Position numbers and translations under genes: made by a program
The notes under the pieces: generated by a model
The model's database searches: none
What the model saw: the letters and a program-made list of their open reading frames with translations, nothing else
What the model was told of the DNA's origin: nothing
Shown here: positions 32,144 to 33,245 of the stretch, piece by piece
Numbering within the stretch: position 1 is the first letter of the stretch
Layout: each line of letters opens with the position of its first letter
From: Saccoglossus kowalevskii
Lineage: Eukaryota > Hemichordata > Enteropneusta > Harrimaniidae
DNA: 33,245 nt
Direction of reading: 5' to 3'
Assembly: GCF_000003605.2 (NCBI RefSeq)
Contig: NW_003109097.1
Span: forward strand, 184,700-217,944

Positions 32144-32299
32144 TTAAAGCGGGGGAGTCGTCACCTGCGCATGCGTCAGATGGCCATAGCGTGTCATTGT
32201 TCACAAACAAGCGTCTACTCATGAGCCTTTGCGTTTTTAGTGTGTGGTGTTATCGTCTCAATTCCCGCGCGTGCGCAGGTAACGACCCTCCCGCTTTAA
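32144..32299 (+). mobile_element. TTAA-flanked MITE, family T2 copy 2 (inverted)
   Basis: Matches the reverse complement of 31696-31864 nearly end to end, including GTCAGATGGCCATAGCGTGT. The two copies face opposite ways and could pair into a long hairpin. Confidence 0.8.
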
Positions 32300-32459
32300 T
32301 AACCGTGTTCCAGTCCTCACTACGCCACGTTCAACATGAGACTCGTGTGACGTACACAACACGTGGAAAAAAACATTTTTACACAAAATTGAACGTTTGA
32401 TCACATTCTGAAGAAGCCTTGTGTCATTCAAATTCAAAAAACATTCTCTTTTTTTCTTC

Positions 32460-32700
32460 TTAAAAGTTGTTAGTTCCCAGATTGTTTGTGTTTATTTTCT
32501 TTGGCGTGCTATATAGTGCAGACAAGTTATCGGTGATGTCATTGTTGTCGTGGTGACTAATCTGTATTTCCTTATATGGATGTGTGCCTGAAATCGATAC
32601 CCGTGGAATAGGTGACAGTTGGTACTCTATATTGTAGAACTCGGGTGAAGGTAAGTCTTCTTGTAAAATGTTCATTTCGTCATCGTTGTTCTGCTTATTC
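32460..32700 (-). CDS. Last coding exon of an unidentified gene (5' part off the window)
   Basis: Acceptor TTAATTTCCAG|GAATAA at 32701/32700, then one base completing a codon and 79 residues to TAA at 32462-32460. The sequence is hydrophilic and rich in Asn, Asp, Ser and Tyr (QEDLPSPEFYNIEYQLSPIP, later ALYSTPKK), like the cytoplasmic tail of a receptor or adhesion protein, but I cannot name a family. No membrane segment lies in this exon. The codon pattern and clean acceptor/stop support a real exon; the earlier exons should lie right of the window. Confidence 0.5.
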
Positions 32701-32840
32701 CTGGAAATTAACAAGCACAGAATTGAATTACAATGTTTCCCATAATCCCCTATGTGATCACAGAATCGTGTTTAAAACTGGGGATGACAAAATATCGAAA
32801 TTCAGTAGCATTGAACACAATCCCTCCACACCAGGTATGG

Positions 32841-33018
32841 TACTTTATTTTCGCTTGGAATTAATTTTCGCTGAAGGAATGATTCAGTGAAAATAAAATC
32901 CAGCGAATATATATCTTTCTTCCTATATTTTACATTCAACTTGTCAAAAATCAGTGAAAATAAATTCCATACAAAACACCCAAAAGGTTTTTTCAGCGAA
33001 AATAAAGTATTCTACAGT
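32841..33018 (-). mobile_element. TACTGTA MITE family, copy E
   Basis: Begins TACTTTATTTTCGCTTGGAA, ends GCGAAAATAAAGTATTCTAC. Same orientation as A and B; the left tip is eroded. It lies in what would be the intron upstream of the exon at 32460-32700. Confidence 0.8.
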
Positions 33019-33245
33019 TTCTTGTTTCTCGGAACTTCGGATCGGAACCACACGTACAAGATACTCGACAGTATCATAGGTAGGTAATTATGTCCGTGAG
33101 TACGTAACAAATTCACTCATTTGTTAAATTCCGTAACTGATTAGTTACGGAAAGAGACGCAACAAAAACATTTTTATTTCGTTTTCAAATGGACGTCCCT
33201 GCGCTCTGTGCTCCTTGGAATTTATAAATATTTATTAAGATGGGG
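33019..33245. other. Right edge, nothing firm
   Basis: Only a small perfect hairpin, CCGTAACTGATTAGTTACGG, at 33131-33150. No exon with convincing splice sites seen on either strand. Confidence 0.35.

Overview
The window is animal nuclear DNA, probably from a marine invertebrate (hemichordate, lophotrochozoan or similar; I cannot fix the phylum). The grounds are small exons bounded by GT-AG introns, two gene families typical of animals (an SLC2A/GLUT sugar transporter and ENPP ectophosphodiesterases), a very AT-rich background, and a dense load of short inverted-repeat transposons and satellites. A run of 50 Ns at 21188-21237 marks a scaffold gap. There are no operons or other bacterial features.

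Layout. (1) Positions 1-8958 hold the 5' two thirds of a minus-strand sugar transporter closest to SLC2A12 (GLUT12). I resolved nine coding exons with canonical splice sites and a consistent frame. They give 355 residues, from the cytoplasmic N-terminus to about TM9; the remaining exons lie off the left edge. Its introns hold short DNA transposons, a pure ATTCT microsatellite, a long foldback, and two degenerate extra copies of the 3' end and splice donor of exon 6. (2) Positions 8974-13883 are the spacer between this gene and the divergent ENPP gene. It holds a TTTTGCATGTG minisatellite, a possible CRE/TATA promoter and another inverted-repeat element. (3) Positions 13933-15239 are ENPP copy 1, broken by a 34-bp frameshifting deletion and followed 50 bp later by a 37-bp minisatellite. 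(4) Positions 15928-27700 are mostly repeats: a 1.36-kb element full of GTATAC palindromes, several smaller inverted-repeat elements, a hairpin/GT-tract dispersed repeat running into the gap, and one possible exon beside the gap (21238-21429, minus). (5) Positions 27797-29152 are ENPP copy 2, intact at 451 residues with every catalytic metal ligand. (6) Positions 29160-33245 are repeats plus the last coding exon of an unidentified minus-strand gene (32460-32700).

Functional reading. The intact ENPP is predicted to be a type II plasma-membrane ectoenzyme of the ENPP6-like branch, with a Ser nucleophile, acting on extracellular phosphodiesters such as choline glycerophosphodiesters. The transporter would move hexoses across the membrane. 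Nothing in the sequence ties the two into one pathway. I see no convincing new multi-gene system. The most unusual items are the repeated exon-end/splice-donor module in the transporter, the half-diverged, half-identical ENPP pair, and the structured repeat families.
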